DNA of 64,000 bases from Azolla caroliniana (Eukaryota > Polypodiophyta), in NCBI GenBank assembly GCA_043228905.1, contig JBHGNT010000002.1, positions 16,058,001 through 16,122,000 of the forward strand, in the 5' to 3' direction. Made by a program: the position numbers and the translations under genes. A model generated the notes under the pieces. The model was not told the origin of the DNA. It saw only the letters and a list, made by a program, of their open reading frames with translations, and ran no database searches. This document shows positions 12,151-23,744 of the stretch, piece by piece. Within the stretch, counting starts at the first letter, position 1. Every line of letters starts with the position of its first letter.

Positions 12151-13962
12151 TAAGGTGGACACATAGCAAGACAAAATAAATACATGATAACTAAGTGGGA
12201 AAAAAATGTCCTTGTAACTTAGGCCTTTTATATTATGACATTTTTGTATTTATGCAATAGGAGTGAAGGAGCTATAGTAGCTTACCATGTCTGTAAGAGA
12301 CTCTAACCATGCCTATAGGAGCTATGCACTCTTGAGCAAGGAGCTTGGCCTTTGTCCCCAGCACATTTATGTTTGTACTAACCAACTTAAATACGTTACT
12401 CAAATAAGCTTAAAGCATGACAAGCACAAAGAAAACAAAATATGTACGAAAACAAGGTAATGCTCATCATTTGATATGATAATGTAATTGATATGTGCTA
12501 GGAAATGATAAGAAACAATTCACAATTTAGAAAGAGATGTACAATATGAATTTTCAATATCACAATTTATTCGCATGTATATAAGTAGGTTATTGAGTAG
12601 TGTTGTACTTACTAATGAGCCCTATGTAAAAACCTTCCTTCTCATAGTCGGACTAGTCATCATGCTTGTCGGGCCAACTTTGAAAATAGTACTTGATGCT
12701 ATTTGGAAAGCAATCCCTTATACTCTTTCATGCATGCTAATCCATGTTCTTCTAGAGAAGAAATTATATTTCTCATATCACATTTGGACATCAAAATATT
12801 AAGTGTGCAATGTTTCAATCGCTATCATATAATTTGATATTACAAAATCTTTTTGCGAGAATAATACAACCCCCCTTCACCGTCTATTCTCAAAACTTGA
12901 AGGCAAACCTCAAGTTCAAATATACGAGTTATGTGATTGTCCAATAGGGCACAACATCTCGGCTTTATAGAATTATGTTGAACCTTGTGATTGAGTGTGC
13001 ATACACATATTTGTTTGATATACATCGATTAGATGGCTCAATGCATTGAATCCTCATAGTGGATGGTGAAAGGAACCATGTCAAGACAAGTTTCAATATG
13101 ATTGTTGATGTGGTTGCATCGATTAAAGAAAAATATGCATATTGCATTATGTTGCCATCTCACATGAGAAAGCATATAGATATTAAATCTTCCCCAAATT
13201 TTGCTTTTACCACATCAACATGTAAAACTTATATCTTTTGCTAGGCCATGTATGATGTGCACAATTCCCCATCACAATAGTATATGATCCAGCCTCATTC
13301 CTTCTTATGGATTGCATGTGATGGGTCGTCTCATCCATTGGAAGTTATGATGGTGAAGGAAAACACTTTGTCACATGCCCAATCTAAATAGTCAAAGCGC
13401 AAGAGCAATAACTACATTTATGATAAGAGAAGCTCTTCAAATGCTATAGTTTCAGAAGGGTGAGTAATGAGTCAAAGTAGATTCAATAAACTAGTAAAGG
13501 ATTTCCCTCTAATAATCTCTCTGGGCTTGTTATGCCTCCCATGACCTCAACTGTCCAAATTATGCGTGCACTCTTCATTCCAATAAGTCGCGAACTTTCT
13601 TTTTTTCTTGTTTTCCACATCAACAATATTGTTCGACACCAACACACATTGCTAAAAAAGGTGTGATCAAATCCAAAACATAATCATCTCGAGATGAAGT
13701 AGGTAGGCCCCTTGAACCATATATGTACAATCAATCACAATGCTATGCAAAAATGATGAAGGTCATGTAACAGGACAGATTGAAATGAAATCATTTACAA
13801 CCGTGGAGGGATGGCCGTTTGGAGAATGTACACTCGTCGGTGTAAAGTTTTGAGTGAGTAAGTGAGGAGCGTATGAAGAAACTACCAAGAAGAAGTTATG
13901 GCGGTACGAGGGAGTGGCAAGTGTGAGGAAGGTGATGCACACAATTTGCATTGGGTATGCTT

Positions 13963-14003
<41 letters not shown>

Positions 14004-14140
14004 TATTATTATTATAATTTATAGCCATCTCCACATTCCTTGGACACAACCAACTTCCTCCCACTCCCTCAAAAATAAAAAATCTCTAGTCTAGTCAGTG
14101 GGAGGGGACTCGGGAAGGTGAAAAGTAAAGTATGTAAAGA

Positions 14141-14171
<31 letters not shown>

Positions 14172-14514
14172 TGTATGTATGTATGTGTGTATGAGTATAA
14201 TATGATATGATATGTTACAACTTACAACTTACTACTATGTATGGTATGTGTTACGTGTATAAAGAAGTAAAGAAAGAAAGGCGAGCTCTCTAAACTTTCC
14301 ATTGCGAGTTCTCCTCCCCTTCCCCTCCCCTCCCCTCCCCTCCATATGTAACAGTAACAGTACACACATATATATTTTGTATGTATGTCATTCGAACAGA
14401 CACACAGAGTGCATGAGTATTGAGAGATTCCCAGTTATCTTGGGCCATGGAAAGCAGCTAGCTAACAAGAGAAGGAACTTAGGGGTAGACAGACAGACAG
14501 ACAGACACACAGTG

Positions 14515-14545
<31 letters not shown>

Positions 14546-14546
14546 T
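12151..14546. other. Intergenic DNA upstream of the glycosyltransferase gene
   Basis: AT-rich, with no coding sequence recognised. It carries a GA microsatellite (about 13968-14001), a TATG array (about 14140-14186), CCCCT-rich pyrimidine repeats (about 14311-14342), CAGA repeats (about 14490-14511) and a second GA run (about 14513-14536) ending just before the start codon of the gene. The last five lie where the promoter and 5' leader should be. Confidence 0.5.
14140..14186. repeat. TATG microsatellite
   Basis: About eleven uninterrupted repeats of a 4-bp TATG unit, 0.4 kb upstream of the glycosyltransferase start codon. Confidence 0.9.
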
Positions 14547-15139
14547 ATGGTTCCTCGCAAGTTGACGTCGAGGAGAGTAGGATGGCTTGTCTTCCTCACC
14601 ATTTTGGTAGCCATCTCCCTTGTTGGCAGTGCAATGTGGTCTCTCAGGGCATCATCTCCTTCTTCTTCTTCTTCTTCTTCTTCTTCTTCTTCTTCTTCTT
14701 CTTCTTCTTCTTGCTTTTTCTTCTTCTCTGTGTTGTGCAAATCTTTGAATTTGAAGATGCGCGAATCCAACAGCAGACCATCACCATTCCTCCTCAGGAG
14801 GCCCAGAACGGATGGAGAGATATCTTCGTTGGCATTGAGTAGATATGTGTTGAGCCAATGTTCGGAGGAGAGAAGCCGATCCCGATCCCGATCCCGATCT
14901 TCTCGACCCAAGCTCGCCTTCTTGTTTCTCACCCGTGCTGCCCTTCCTCATGAGAGCCTTTGGGAGCTATTCTTTGAGGTACACATTCTTCCCTTTCATT
15001 GACCTCCCTTTCTCTATTTCCTCTCTGTTAAAATTTATATTTTTGGTATGATTAGACACATTCATTCATGTTTGGATTCTTTTTTTGGCTTCCCCTTTCT
15101 GTTTTTAAGTACATTTCATTCTAAACTCTAAATCTTTAA

Positions 15140-15191
<52 letters not shown>

Positions 15192-17490
15192 GGCTGTTGG
15201 CTTGGTGGTTTACTAGTTGAACGAATCCAATTTCTATCCTTTTCCATGGACTAGGCCCATAGATCGCAATCAGTCTCCCGTGGACTTTAAAAAGATCTCT
15301 CTCCTCTGTCTCTCTCTCTCTCTCTCTCATAGGCCCAGCAATGGGGGTGGTTTAGGGATTGCTATCATGAAGTAAACCACCTTTTGAATGTTGGGTTTTG
15401 TTGCAGTTTATTGTAGAAAAATTGACCCATCATCGGATTCATTTGCTCGTGCCATGGCCAGGGGCACGAGGGCATGTACTCAATCTATGTGCACGCATCA
15501 GAGAAAGGACATCCTCGGACAAGTCGTTTATTCAAGGGTCGAGATATACACAGTGAGAAGGTAAACCCTTCATATGCTTATATGTGTAAATATGCATTCA
15601 TGCATGCATGTGTATATTTATGTATGTAATATGTATGCATGAGACGTAATTACTGCATGTATGCATATATGACACGCAATTGTTGTTTATAAGTGTGCCT
15701 TAAATTATTGCAGATCTATGTTTCTTCCTATATATTCATTTTGAAACAAAAAACTATTGAATTTATATTTTGTTCTTAACAAATATTGAGAAGGCAATTT
15801 CTTTTGCGTGAATTTAAATATATATGTATTTCTAAGATGGCATTATAGTACGTATGCCTCTTAAAAGTATGTATTCTGATATAACATTTTCTTTCATCCT
15901 CTGTAGGTAGCATGGGGAAAGATAGACATGATAGATGCAGAGAGACGTCTTCTTGCAAATGCCCTCTTGGATAAGGATAACGAATATTTCATTTTGCTTT
16001 CTGAAAGGTGGAGAAGGATTTCATCGATCTGTTGTCTTTGTGGCGTTGTCATTCTCCACGTATTTTTTGTTTACTCACCAAAGTCATTGTTCTTCATAGT
16101 TGCGTTCCCTTGCGAAGTTTCAACTACATCTACGAGTATTTCATGAATACAACAATCAGCTTTGTCGATTGGTATGAAATATTAGTCAGTGTTTTATAGA
16201 CTCATATAGCTATATCTATCTATAGCAAACAGTCATTCTTGACACATTTCTTTCCAGTTTTTATGATCCTGGGCCTCATGGTGTTGGACGCTATCTTCAA
16301 GGTATGAAACCTGAAGTGCAACAATATGATTTCTCGAAAGGTGCTCAGGTAATGTTTATTGTATTCCCGTATATAGAAGACAATAAGATGACACACTGGT
16401 AAAAAATAATAAATGAAACACAAAGAAACATTTTGTTAAAATCTCATTTGAAATTGTATCTATTTTATTTAGTGGTTTGCAATACACAAGCAACATGCAC
16501 TTCTTATAGTGGCTGATTCCTTGTATTATCGAAAGTTTCAAGATTTTTGCAAGGTAGTGAATACTTTACAAAGATCGTTTTGGTATTTATGCAAACAAAT
16601 GCTTGGGCATTAATGTCAAGACAATTTCTTTGATTGTATATATTTATATGCATGTAATACGTAGCCAGGGGAAGAATTTCACAATTGCTATCCAGATGAG
16701 CACTATGTCCAGACATTTCTTCATGTAAGGGCTTCTTTTTCTGTTTCATGTTAAAGTTAATTTTTCTTTCCTGAAGAGTGTATTTAGGGTTAGCTCTTTT
16801 ATTTCATTTAAGAATTAGCAATTTTTAGTTTTCTTTACTTCATGTAAGTACTTAGGGTTAGTTTTCTGGTTATGTAAGTGATTAGATTAGTTAGGGTCTT
16901 CCATTCCTAAAATTTTGTTTTATTATATTGTGGGTAAATGGTATATATATAACCTTTTCTTGGATGTAAACATGGGTATTTTCTTATTTAGATTATCGAT
17001 CCTGGTGGCATTTCCAACTGGTCGGTTACACATGTGGACTGGAAGAATCAGAAATGGCATCCACGATCATATACAAAAGAAGATGTGAGCTTACAGTTAT
17101 TGAGACAAATCCAGGTATTATTTGTAATTTCAAAAAACTTTCAGACGAAAAAAAGTATTTCCATAGTTCAAGTGTTTCATTTTTTATTTCCTTACTGTTT
17201 TTGTAATTCTGTAGGAAATTGATGAGACTGTACATGTTACTAGTGATTCAAAGGTGAGGATCACATATTTTATATAGGGAAAAGCCCATGATGATAGATA
17301 TCAAGTGAATTACATGAATGATTGTTTGATGGAATGAGCTGTAACATAGTTTTTTTTCCAGAGTCAGGAGACAAGGCGACCTTGCATGTGGAATGGAGCC
17401 AAGCGTCCCTGTTATTTGTTTGCAAGGAAATTTGAGGCTGATACAACGAATTCCATGGAAGTTTTATTTTCAAATTACACGACCTTGTAA
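14547..17490 (+). CDS. GT14 core-2/I-branching-like glycosyltransferase
   Basis: A ten-exon gene for a 408-residue type II Golgi membrane protein of family GT14 (plant relatives of beta-1,6-N-acetylglucosaminyltransferases; exact substrate unknown). Exons: 14547-14978, 15462-15560, 15907-16007, 16100-16171, 16258-16348, 16473-16553, 16665-16724, 16992-17114, 17215-17253 and 17362-17490. All introns are GT-AG and the frame closes on TAA. Residues 11-33 are a single signal anchor, followed by a serine run (about 39-55) and the Branch domain. Family hallmarks: LAFLFLTRAALPHESLWELF, GHEGMYSIYVHA, DAERRLLANAL, LLSESCVPLRSFNYIY, DPGPHGVGRY, GAQWFAIHKQHALLI, DEHYVQTF and RPCYLFARKF. No disabling change is visible, so it is probably active. 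Confidence 0.92.
14662..14712 (+). repeat. TTC trinucleotide repeat coding for poly-serine
   Basis: About 17 TTC/TCT units in exon 1 of the GT14 gene, read as serine between the membrane anchor and the catalytic domain. In-frame length change would alter only the stem. Confidence 0.9.
15142..15188. repeat. TC microsatellite in intron 1
   Basis: About 23 TC units in the first intron of the GT14 gene. A shorter TC run lies at about 15308-15328. Confidence 0.9.
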
Positions 17491-18020
17491 CTACTAATTG
17501 GAATAAAAGTGGTGCCAGTGAATCATATTTGGTGAGATACGGATATCAATAATAATAGTATATTAATGCCATGTAGAAAAACAAAATGATATGGATGTGT
17601 CCATGTGAATTGGGATCTAATTCGACATTCAACGAGTTTTGTAACAACATCAGACCTTTTGATGTGTTTGTATCCTACTTCTCACTCATGGTTCACTCCC
17701 CAACTGCTCATATTATTTTTACTTTTTGGAGCATGCTAATGCAACAAAGATTTGTTGGGTTGCTCAAAAGAATGCCATGAACATAGAAAAGCTTTCATAT
17801 GCTTATTTTGTTGTAACTCATCTCTAGTTTTCATGACAACGTCTATATCCTACCTATGACCATGTGTTTTGTTTTGGTTGAATGATCCAATTTGAATCTT
17901 TTGGCTTATATATGTTGTCTAATGGCAGCATTTTATTTTAGATTAAGGCATTAGAGTCTTCAAAGTGTTAATATGGCTTGCTTTTGAATGATGCATTATA
18001 CATTTTTTCCAAATGTGAAC
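17491..18020. other. 3' flank of the glycosyltransferase gene
   Basis: AT-rich sequence that probably holds the 3' UTR and polyadenylation site. Nothing else recognised. Confidence 0.4.
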
Positions 18021-18436
18021 TTTGCCTTACTTTCTTGCATCTTTTTGTGTTGAAATCAGTGAAGTTATCTGATCGTGTGCCTATAACAATTCTTTGATCC
18101 ATTTTTTTTATCGATTTGAAAAAAGTAATGCATTTTGATCTCGTCTTGGAAACACTATTGAATTATGGTGACATAGGACGGAATGTTGTTGGGGTATGAC
18201 ATGTTCTTTTGAGGTTCATACTTTCTTTGCCTTACTTTCTTGCATCTTTTTGTGTTGAAATCAGTGAAGTTATCTGATCGTGTGCCTATAACAATTCTTT
18301 GATCCATTTTTTTTATCGATTACTTATTTGAAAAAAGTAATGCATTTTGATTTTGTCTTGGAAACACTATTGAATTATGGCGACATTGGACGGAATGTTG
18401 TTGGGGTATGACATGTTCTTTTGAGGTTCATACTTT
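18021..18436. repeat. 205-bp tandem duplication
   Basis: Two adjacent copies start TTTGCCTTACTTTCTTGCAT at 18021 and 18226 and run to about 18436. They differ by a handful of substitutions and a small indel (an extra TACTTA in the second copy). No coding content. Confidence 0.9.
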
Positions 18437-18543
18437 CTTTTATTATTATGGACCTATATATCTCTTGAAATTTAAACTTTTGTGTTACCATGTTTCAAGA
18501 TTCCATTAAATAAAAGTTTATATTCTCTCAAATAACTAACAAT

Positions 18544-18915
18544 CGGCAACAGTTTGGTTTGGTTTGAGAGGGTCCAAACCGGTTTGGAACCAAACCGTTA
18601 AACCATAAAAACCGCGTGGTTCGGTTTCGGTTTTTAACATAGGTCAAATATTTAATTTTTAAAATTTTAAAATTTTAAAATTTTTATAATGTTCATAAAA
18701 TGTGAGAATAAGGTCTAAAAATGAAAAGATTGTTTAAAAACAATTTTTAAAAATTGTAAATTTTTTTAAAAATAAATAAATAAATAAATAACCATTAAAT
18801 TGTTTAAACCGCAGTTTTTTATTGTTGAAACCGAACCTAAACTGAACCATTGAAACCGTTAAGCTGTTAAACCGTGGTTTCGCTGTTCGGTTCAGTTCAA
18901 ACCGAACTGTTGCCG
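18544..18915. mobile_element. hAT-like MITE
   Basis: A 372-bp non-coding element with terminal inverted repeats CGGCAACAGTTTGGTTTG (left) and CGGCAACAGTTCGGTTTG (right, inverted). The interior is full of AACCGTT and GGTTCGGTTT motifs and contains an AAAT-rich core with a small AAAT array. The ends resemble plant non-autonomous hAT elements. The flanks CTAACAAT and TTACAAAT share only part of an 8-bp target duplication, so the family call is tentative. Confidence 0.55.
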
Positions 18916-19666
18916 TTACAAATAACCCAAGATTCTAAAAATATGAGTTAAAGTGCAATTAAAAATCAAGTTTAAAGTGCAATTAAGATTCATTTTAATT
19001 GTATCTATAATTTTGCTCAATAAAATTACCACTTAAATGGAAGAAACCCAATGATATGTTTATTCAAAGTAGATTGTTATTAGGATACTTTAAAAGTGTG
19101 GTGACATAATGAGAATAATGAGAAAGGGGGACAAATCATTTTCAACAAATAATTGGGAGCTTGAGTAATCCAAACATGGATGCATTCAGACAAAGAAAGA
19201 TTTTACGATGGTAGTCTACTAGGAACTTACAACATGCAATAACTTGTATTTTTATGGTGTAAGCAAATAAGACATTCGATATAACATGGCCCAAACATAT
19301 ACCATACAAACAAATGATGGGGAAATTAACAATGCAATCAAACAAAGTGATAATTCGGGTGGCAAAGTATGTTGCAAACGATAGATACAATATTGTTAGG
19401 GGCAAAACAATGCAATCTGAGCTTGATCCCTAGATTTAAATTGAATTGTCAAATTCTTTTGGATGTTTTTTGATACATCTATCAAATATGAGTACTTCCA
19501 ATTGTGAATCATTTCAAGTTCTCCCATGAGAAAACATAGTCATTTAATCATAACGTTAAGGAATTTGGAGATCAGATGCTAACCATTGTTGTGGAAATAT
19601 AAAGTTAATATAATTCCCCATTGAATCCATATCCTTATGTAATCTACTCCAGGTATTATTGCTAAT
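18916..19666. other. Intergenic DNA, nothing recognised
   Basis: AT-rich sequence between the MITE and copia A2. Short open frames lack recognisable motifs. Confidence 0.4.
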
Positions 19667-20137
19667 TGTGAAAGTTAATATGCGGAAGCTTAGATAAACC
19701 AGCTCAACCAGATAACAACAATAAAACATAAATGAAGGTTTAATGGAAGCTTAAGAATATACAATACACAGGAGAGACAGAGAGAGCAGAATAGCATAAA
19801 ATTAATTCAAAATAATAACATTGTGCATACAAATGTCCTACAGAACACTTTTTATACAAGTTCTTAAAGGATTGACAGAAGTACTCACATGTACTTCAAT
19901 GCTCATACGAGCGATTTACACTAACTCCAAGGACTATGCCTATGTACAAGGCTCGGACCGTAGGCACCAACGACCTACTGGTTCTCACTATTCCGGAGTA
20001 TGATCCGGTTCTCCGGTTTGGCTCTAGGTTTCGGATACCAATATATCCAGACACCTATCCAATTCTCCGTTCTGATTACCGATCCGGTTCTGGCTTATTC
20101 AGCCGATCCAGATCCGGTTGAGCTTGCCCGCTCAACA
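19667..20137 (-). repeat. 3' LTR of copia A2
   Basis: A TG..CA-bounded LTR of 471 bp, the same family as the A1 LTR at 922-1365. On the minus strand it is preceded by a purine tract (20138-20145, GAGGGGGAG-type), the plus-strand primer of the element. Confidence 0.8.
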
Positions 20138-23100
20138 CTCCCCCTCAAACTCAACTTGAGGTCGGATCGCTGTGTGTCCACCGATCCTTTTCTCCGGCTC
20201 CTCCTGGCGTTTTCCCGCCTTGCTCGCGCTCCTTGACCCGTCCGGTTCACCTTACCACGACCCGTCCGGTTTTGCGCTCCTTGACCTTCTCGGTTAGCTT
20301 GTTTGCTCATAAGGCCACTCACAACTCCTTCGGTGTTGTGACTTCGGCGCTTCTTGACCCGTCGGTCCCTCCATATCGGTATCTACTTCTGCTGCCTCCT
20401 CGTCCATTTGGCCGTGAGTTGATCCGGCTCATCCGAATCAACCACCTCTTCCGAATCGGGTGACTCCGATTCGTTCCAACTCTTGTTGGAATTGGCTATC
20501 TCCAATTCTTCCTCAATATTCAGGCCCTTTACCACATTAGACCACGTCTGGGTCTTGGTCTTCTCCTTCCGATCAACTCTGTCCTTCTTGACTTTGCCAC
20601 CGTCGCCGCTTGTTCCGACGTGCCGACTTCTTCAGTCGACTCAGCTTCCTTCTTCTTCTTGTCTCCCCTTGTCTCTCCGGCTCTTTGTCCGGTGCCATTA
20701 CCTATTTTCCTAGTTCCCGTTCTGGTTTCCTCCTTTCTCCCCCTCAAGTGCGGCATGTCGAGATGCTGAAGACCAAGCATCTCCGAAAAATGTTGCAACT
20801 TGTCGGTCCAGAGGGCCTTGGTGAGGATGTCGACAACCTGCCGATCCGTCTGTACGTACCGGAGTTCGACTTCACCAGTGAGGACCCGCTCGCGCACAAA
20901 GTGGTAATGCACTTCTATATGCTTTGTCTGAGCATGGAACACAGGGTTCTTGGCTAGCTACATGTTGCTCATTTTGTCACTGTAGATCGGGATTGGAGTC
21001 GGGACTTCCATCCAGAGGTTTTGCAGCAGCTGCCAAAGCCATATGGCTTCACAAGTGGCAACGAGAGCGCCCCGTTATTCAGCCTCAGTGCTTGATAGAG
21101 CCACAGTCGGCTGCTTTTTGCTGCTCCACACAACAACCACGCTACCTAGAGAGAACATGTAACCGGAAGTGGACAGACGATCTGTCGCATCACCGGCCCA
21201 GTTGGCATCCGTATATCTGACTAGCTTTTTGGTTATACTGTGTCGGTATAACAATACTCGGTCCTTAGTGCCGCTAACATACCTCAGTATTCGGTGTGTG
21301 CACTGAAGGTGCGCCATGGTTGACTTTTGCAAAAACTGACTTATCATTCCGACTGGATAGCTAATGTTGGGTCAGGTGATAGTAAGATAGATGAGGCTTC
21401 TGACAATTTGTCTAAACCGTTTCTCGTTGCAGGCCGGTCTAGAGTCAAGATGAAGCTTCAAGTTCCCGTTTACGAGTGTTGAAACCGGTCGGCATTCGGT
21501 CATGCCAAATTTGTACAACATATTCCTCACATAATGGTATTGAGATAACAATATGCCGTTGGGGGTATGGATCACTTCGATCCCAAGGAAGTAATGAAGG
21601 TCCCCTAGGTCCTTCATTTCGAATGTGTCCGACAATTGGGACTTCACTCGGCCGATTTCAACGAGGTTGGGTCCGGTGATGACTAGATCATCTACATATA
21701 GCAGGATACATACTGGACCGTTCGGACCTTTCCGGATGAAAAGTGAAGAGTCTGACTTCGAGGCAGCAAACCCGATCTTACGCAATCGCTACGCGATCTT
21801 CAAATTCCAAGCGCGGGGGGCTTGCTTCAAGCTGTAAAGGGACTTCTTGAGTCACCACACTACCAACTTGTTCATCTCCGACTAAAATCTGAGGGGCTAG
21901 ATCATGTAGACCTGTTCTTCAAGATCACCTTGAAAAAACACATTCTTCATGTCCATTTGGTGAAGATGCCATCCCCTTGCTGCAACAACGGCCAGCACCA
22001 CATGAACCGTCGTCATCTTCGCTACTGGGGTGAAGGTTTCTTCATAGTTGATTCCGTGGGTCTCTGCATATCCTTTCGCCACTAACTGTGCCTTGTACCA
22101 GTTGAGCACACCATCAACATTAATAATTATACTTTACCTTGTACATCCACTTGCAAGCGATCGATTTGCAATGTCAACCATGTCCCATGTGTCGTTGGCA
22201 TGGAGTTCCTGCATCTCTTCCTCCATTGTGGCACGCCAATTCACGTCTTTTGTTGCCTCTGCATAGCTCTCTAGCTCACCACCTTCGCCACTTTCGTCAT
22301 GTATGCATAGTGCTGCGCCATGTACTCGTTATACCCATACCGTTGATCGACGTAACTTCTCGTTAGCCGATTTCAAGGCCCTCTTGGCCGGTTCAGACTT
22401 CATTCTTTCCGGAGTCAGACTCGCTCCAATCCAACTCTTCCCTATCTGTGCCATACTTCGACAACTTCTTCTTCCCTTTTTCTTTACATGTGAACCGTCT
22501 CCTCAGTTCCTTGCGCGGGGAAAGCACGGTCGAGTCTCCACTACTCGCCAACTCGTCATCTGACTGGTCATTTGGACTTAGTCGCTCATTCGGCCCACTT
22601 AGCCGGAATGAGGTCGGACTCTCGTCCAGAGTGCTAAATCCTTCTTCCTCTTCAACCCGAATTGTTTCAGGCTCATTGGCATCATCCTCTAGAATCGGGT
22701 CGGAGTTAGGGGTCGGACTCTGTCGAGAGTACCATGATGCCGACTCATCAAATTGGACATCTCGACTCAATCAAGCTTGTTTTTTTTGGGGATTATAACC
22801 CTTTTCTTCTCATTCGGCACATGCACATTGGCAATGCTACTGAATATCCTAAGGTGCCTTAAATTCGGCTTCCGTCCGAAATATACCTCGTGTGCCGACA
22901 CCTTATCCCTAATCTGGTTTTGAATATAGACGGCCGTTTGGACCGCTTTGGCCCAATAGAACTTGCGCATGCTTTTCTTTTCCAGTATTGCCTGTGCCGC
23001 CTCAACAATAGACCGATTCTTCCTTTTGGCCAAACCGTTTTGTTCTAGTATGTATCTGCAACTGAATTCTCTTCGAATTCCCTTTTGTTGCAGATAACTA

Positions 23101-23386
23101 TTGAATTGGTTGGAAAAGTATTCTTTTCCGCCATCCAATCACAAGCACTTGATCTTCCTCTCCGTTTCCCGTTCGACAAGACTTTGCAGGTTCCACAAAC
23201 AGTTGAAAACTTCGCTTTTCTTCTCTATGAGGTAGATCCATGTGTGCGGGCTGTAGTCATCGATGATGGAGACGAATTATTGGCTCCTGCCAAGACTAAC
23301 ATTCTATGACGGTTTAGAAGCTCCAGAGTCAACGTACCACACTTCCTCCGATCCAGAAGTGGTCTTCTTCATTGAGTTCGCCTTGT
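20138..23386 (-). pseudogene. Copia A2 protease, integrase, RT and RNase H
   Basis: The minus-strand pol of copia A2, in order: protease core WYVDSGAS at about 23345-23310; integrase at 23138-22767 (DGGKEYFS, then RHLRIFSSIANVHV); an acidic linker at 22770-22393; RT at 22109-21372 including the catalytic LLYVDDLVITG; and RNase H at 21347-20529 (YTDANWAGD, STEAE, FHAQTKHIEVHYH). Frame changes and stops separate the domains. Its gag lies 9.3 kb to the right, beyond the inserted DNA transposon, and the coding frame reads continuously across the junction once the insert and one target copy are ignored. Confidence 0.85.
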
Positions 23387-23394
23387 AACATGTT
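23387..23394. repeat. Left target-site duplication of element 1
   Basis: AACATGTT, matched by AACGTGTT at 32674-32681 (one substitution). The left copy is a perfect palindrome. An 8-bp duplication is typical of several cut-and-paste transposon superfamilies. Confidence 0.85.
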
Positions 23395-23422
23395 CGCGTT
23401 CACAAGTGGAAGGATCGCACAT
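23395..23422 (+). repeat. Left terminal inverted repeat of element 1
   Basis: Begins CGCGTTCACAAGTGGAAGG. Its first 21 bases match the right end exactly when inverted, and 26 of 28 match overall. A second copy of TGGAAGGAT follows at 23426-23434. Confidence 0.88.
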
Positions 23423-23744
23423 AAATGGAAGGATAAGGGAAATTTTAGGGGTTTTTCAATGATTTTACAAAACACATTGATACCAGTATCATACATGTTC
23501 AAACATACTATGAAAAAGGTTAAAAATCCACTATTTTCGTGATTTAGAAGTAACTAAAAAAAGACGAATTTCAAAAAGATACATTCTCAATTTATATCAC
23601 AAACTTTACAACCAATGTTATTTTATAAGAAACGATTTTTTAGAAATCATAAGAATTCAAAACACATGATTTTATATTACTCGATTTGTTACAAGCGGAA
23701 TGTAGTTACACTTAATAGCCAAATATACATTCATGATCACTCCT
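23423..23744. other. Left subterminal region of element 1
   Basis: About 320 bp of AT-rich sequence between the terminal repeat and the transposase stop codon. It presumably includes the transposase 3' UTR. No further motif was recognised. Confidence 0.5.

Noticed and set aside
14462-14932. Minus-strand frame with a long poly-glutamate run
   Set aside because: It is the shadow of the TTC microsatellite in exon 1 of the glycosyltransferase gene.
20095-20322. Arginine-rich and proline-rich frames near 20-20.7 kb and 22.4-22.8 kb
   Set aside because: They overlap the copia A2 LTR and the integrase-RT linker on the opposite strand.
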